6,665 nucleotides of DNA, taken from contig JAWLBW010000266.1 of NCBI GenBank assembly GCA_041687475.1, forward strand, positions 1 through 6,665, given 5' to 3'. Shown here in pieces: positions 5,730 to 6,665 of this stretch (position 1 is its first letter; the number at the start of each line of letters is the position of its first letter). Source of the DNA: JAWLBW01 sp041687475. GTDB taxonomy: Bacteria; J088; JAWLBW01. The translations under genes were made by a program, and so were the position numbers. The notes under the pieces were generated by a model. It was given only the letters and a program-made list of their open reading frames with translations. It was not told the DNA's origin and did not search any database.

Positions 5730-5759
5730 ATCATAGCAGAGGGTCAAGGAGGTCGGCAA
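5730..5759 (-). promoter_or_regulatory. Predicted promoter of the lipoprotein gene
   Basis: On the minus strand, -35 TTGCCG (5759-5754), an 18-bp spacer and -10 TATGAT (5735-5730, 5/6 to consensus). It implies a leader of about 90 nt. The palindrome at 5778-5790 sits 18 bp upstream of the -35. Confidence 0.4.
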
Positions 5760-5777
5760 TGATGCAGATCACACTGC

Positions 5778-5790
5778 CGGTGCAGCACCG
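5778..5790. repeat. CGGTGCAGCACCG palindrome upstream of the lipoprotein promoter
   Basis: A 13-bp palindrome with 6-bp arms CGGTGC / GCACCG around a central A. It shares the GTGCAGCAC core with the copies near the DUF3943 gene, but its outermost pairs differ in a compensated way (CGG/CCG here, CCG/CGG there). Keeping symmetry while the flank changes fits selection for a dyad or for RNA structure. Confidence 0.6.
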
Positions 5791-5798
5791 TCGGACGG

Positions 5799-5831
5799 GG
5801 TGATAGGTGAGAGGTGATAGGTGAGAGGTGA
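5799..5831. repeat. Heptamer tandem array (GGTGATA/GGTGAGA), 4.7 copies
   Basis: GGTGATA and GGTGAGA alternate: 5799-5805, 5806-5812, 5813-5819, 5820-5826, then a partial GGTGA. It is therefore also a 14-bp unit repeated. It lies in the spacer between the membrane-protein gene and the lipoprotein promoter. Confidence 0.8.
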
Positions 5832-5902
5832 CGGACTGCACGAAACGACGCTCTTTCTCCAGCCACACTGCTTCACCAGCTATATCCTGTAACCGTTCAG
5901 CA

Positions 5903-5928
5903 TGAAACGGATCACGTATCACGTTTCA
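5903..5928. repeat. 26-bp imperfect palindrome made of heptamers
   Basis: Perfect 7-bp outer arms TGAAACG (5903-5909) and CGTTTCA (5922-5928) enclose GATCACGTATCA, which itself contains most of two ATCACGT heptamers (5911-5924). It lies about 60 bp past the stop of the membrane-protein gene. It could form a transcript-end hairpin, but it lacks a T-tract. Confidence 0.5.
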
Positions 5929-5986
5929 ACCACCGTCCGGCCCTACGGCACGAAGATGATACCTGGAGCCCCCCGGCGAACTCCCC

Positions 5987-6665
5987 CTACCGCAACGGCT
6001 CGCCGGCCAAACGCGAAAGCCAGGCTTGGGCAAAAACGACGGCGGCGAAAACGATGAGCCCCAGCATCGTCATCATGCCGGCCGGATAGGCTTCCCAGGG
6101 CTCAACCCCCTGCATGACCAGACCCGAGAGGGCGAGAAAGTGGTGAAAGAAGAGCGTGGCGTAAAAATCGCGCACGAAGAAGAAGACGATGCCCGTGGCT
6201 ATGCCGGGCACCAGCAGAAAGGCAATGACGGCCGGCTCGTTAAACGGGCCGCTGTGCGCCAGGTGCGAGAGGGCAAAGGCTACCGCCGCAGCAGACAACC
6301 CCACCGCCACGGCCATACGGCGGTTCGACTCTTCGAGCGCGGCCTCGCATGATGCCCCCACCAGCGTCCAGCAGACCAGGACTTCGGCAATGGATACCGG
6401 CAACACCGTAAAAAACGCAGCCGCCAATGCGGCCGGGTCGTAACTACCGACCTGGACGAAGAAAACCGCAAGACCGGCCGCGAACCCGAGCAGCCCGCCC
6501 GCGAGCCCCCGCACCGGCCGCCGAATACCGATACGCCAGAGTTGAAGAAAGCCGCTGAGTACCAGGAAGCGGAAGCTGCCGAACACCATGCCTACCCCTA
6601 CCGCCAGCGCGGCAATGAGTATGTAGGTGATGCGCCCGCCCAGGTCGGGAAAGACCAGCAGCGCC
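5987..6665 (-). CDS. Polytopic membrane protein, divergent CPBP/Abi-like (5' end outside window)
   Basis: The frame is open to the window edge. Twenty-five hydrophobic codons precede the ATG at 6589 (including ITYILIAALAVGVG), so that ATG is most likely internal and the gene is partial. About seven membrane segments are visible in the 225 residues seen. Counting from the 6589 Met, E69 (in AEVLVCW), F105-x-x-x-H109 (FALSH) and H149-H150 (FFHHFL) follow the order of the CPBP intramembrane protease motifs EExxxR, FxxxH and HxxxN. The first lacks its second Glu and its Arg, and the third lacks the Asn. It may be an inactive or divergent CPBP homologue, or an unrelated membrane protein. The stop is TAG at 5989-5987. 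The neighbouring spacer is long, so it is not co-transcribed by tight coupling with the lipoprotein gene. Confidence 0.75.
   Translation of the reverse strand, partial: ALLVFPDLGGRITYILIAALAVGVGMVFGSFRFLVLSGFLQLWRIGIRRPVRGLAGGLLGFAAGLAVFFVQVGSYDPAALAAAFFTVLPVSIAEVLVCWTLVGASCEAALEESNRRMAVAVGLSAAAVAFALSHLAHSGPFNEPAVIAFLLVPGIATGIVFFFVRDFYATLFFHHFLALSGLVMQGVEPWEAYPAGMMTMLGLIVFAAVVFAQAWLSRLAGEPLR

Larger units (their letters stand above)
5631..5986. other. Spacer between the membrane-protein and lipoprotein genes
   Basis: No convincing gene is seen. A 63-codon minus-strand frame at 5731-5922 runs through the heptamer array and overlaps the predicted promoter, so it is not called. The spacer holds the lipoprotein leader and promoter, a GTGCAGCAC palindrome, the heptamer array and the 26-bp palindrome. 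No clear intrinsic terminator for the membrane-protein gene is seen. Confidence 0.65.

Noticed and set aside
5799..5831. Heptamer array considered as a CRISPR fragment
   Set aside because: The units are 7 bp with no unique spacers between them and no cas genes are present.
5731..5922. A 63-codon minus-strand frame in the spacer upstream of the lipoprotein gene
   Set aside because: It reads through the heptamer array (giving a low-complexity stretch) and overlaps the predicted promoter, with no recognisable family.

Overview
The window is GC-rich bacterial DNA carrying four genes, all on the minus strand. One encodes a lipoprotein with a textbook lipobox and another a secreted protein that looks like an outer-membrane beta-barrel. 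This points to a Gram-negative (diderm) host, perhaps a deltaproteobacteria-like lineage, but no marker gene is present to fix the taxon.

Layout, low to high coordinate: (1) 1-255 is a repeat- and palindrome-rich spacer. (2) 256-1866 (minus) is a 536-aa secreted DUF3943-type protein with its own predicted promoter at 1890-1918. (3) 1867-2625 has no convincing gene. It holds palindromic repeats, a 281-bp MITE-like element with 19-bp terminal inverted repeats (2242-2522), a degenerate period-7 array and a 12-bp tandem repeat. (4) 2626-2946 (minus) is a small VOC/glyoxalase-fold protein. (5) 2967-2992 is a strong intrinsic terminator with a UUCG tetraloop. (6) 3018-5630 (minus) is an 870-aa lipoprotein whose C-terminal two thirds look like four diverged repeats, each with an EF-hand/dockerin-like acidic loop. 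(7) 5631-5986 holds the lipoprotein's leader and promoter, a palindrome, a heptamer array and a 26-bp imperfect palindrome. (8) 5987-6665 (minus) is a polytopic membrane protein cut by the window edge, with weak CPBP/Abi-protease-like motifs.

The genes do not form an obvious operon or pathway. The spacers are wide, two genes have their own predicted promoters, and a terminator separates the lipoprotein gene from the VOC gene. The lipoprotein and the DUF3943 protein are both predicted to work in the cell envelope. The most notable points are the four-repeat, putatively calcium-binding lipoprotein, and a spacer architecture rich in short repeats. The latter includes five copies of the 9-bp palindrome GTGC(A/T)GCAC, all between genes and two of them just upstream of predicted promoters.
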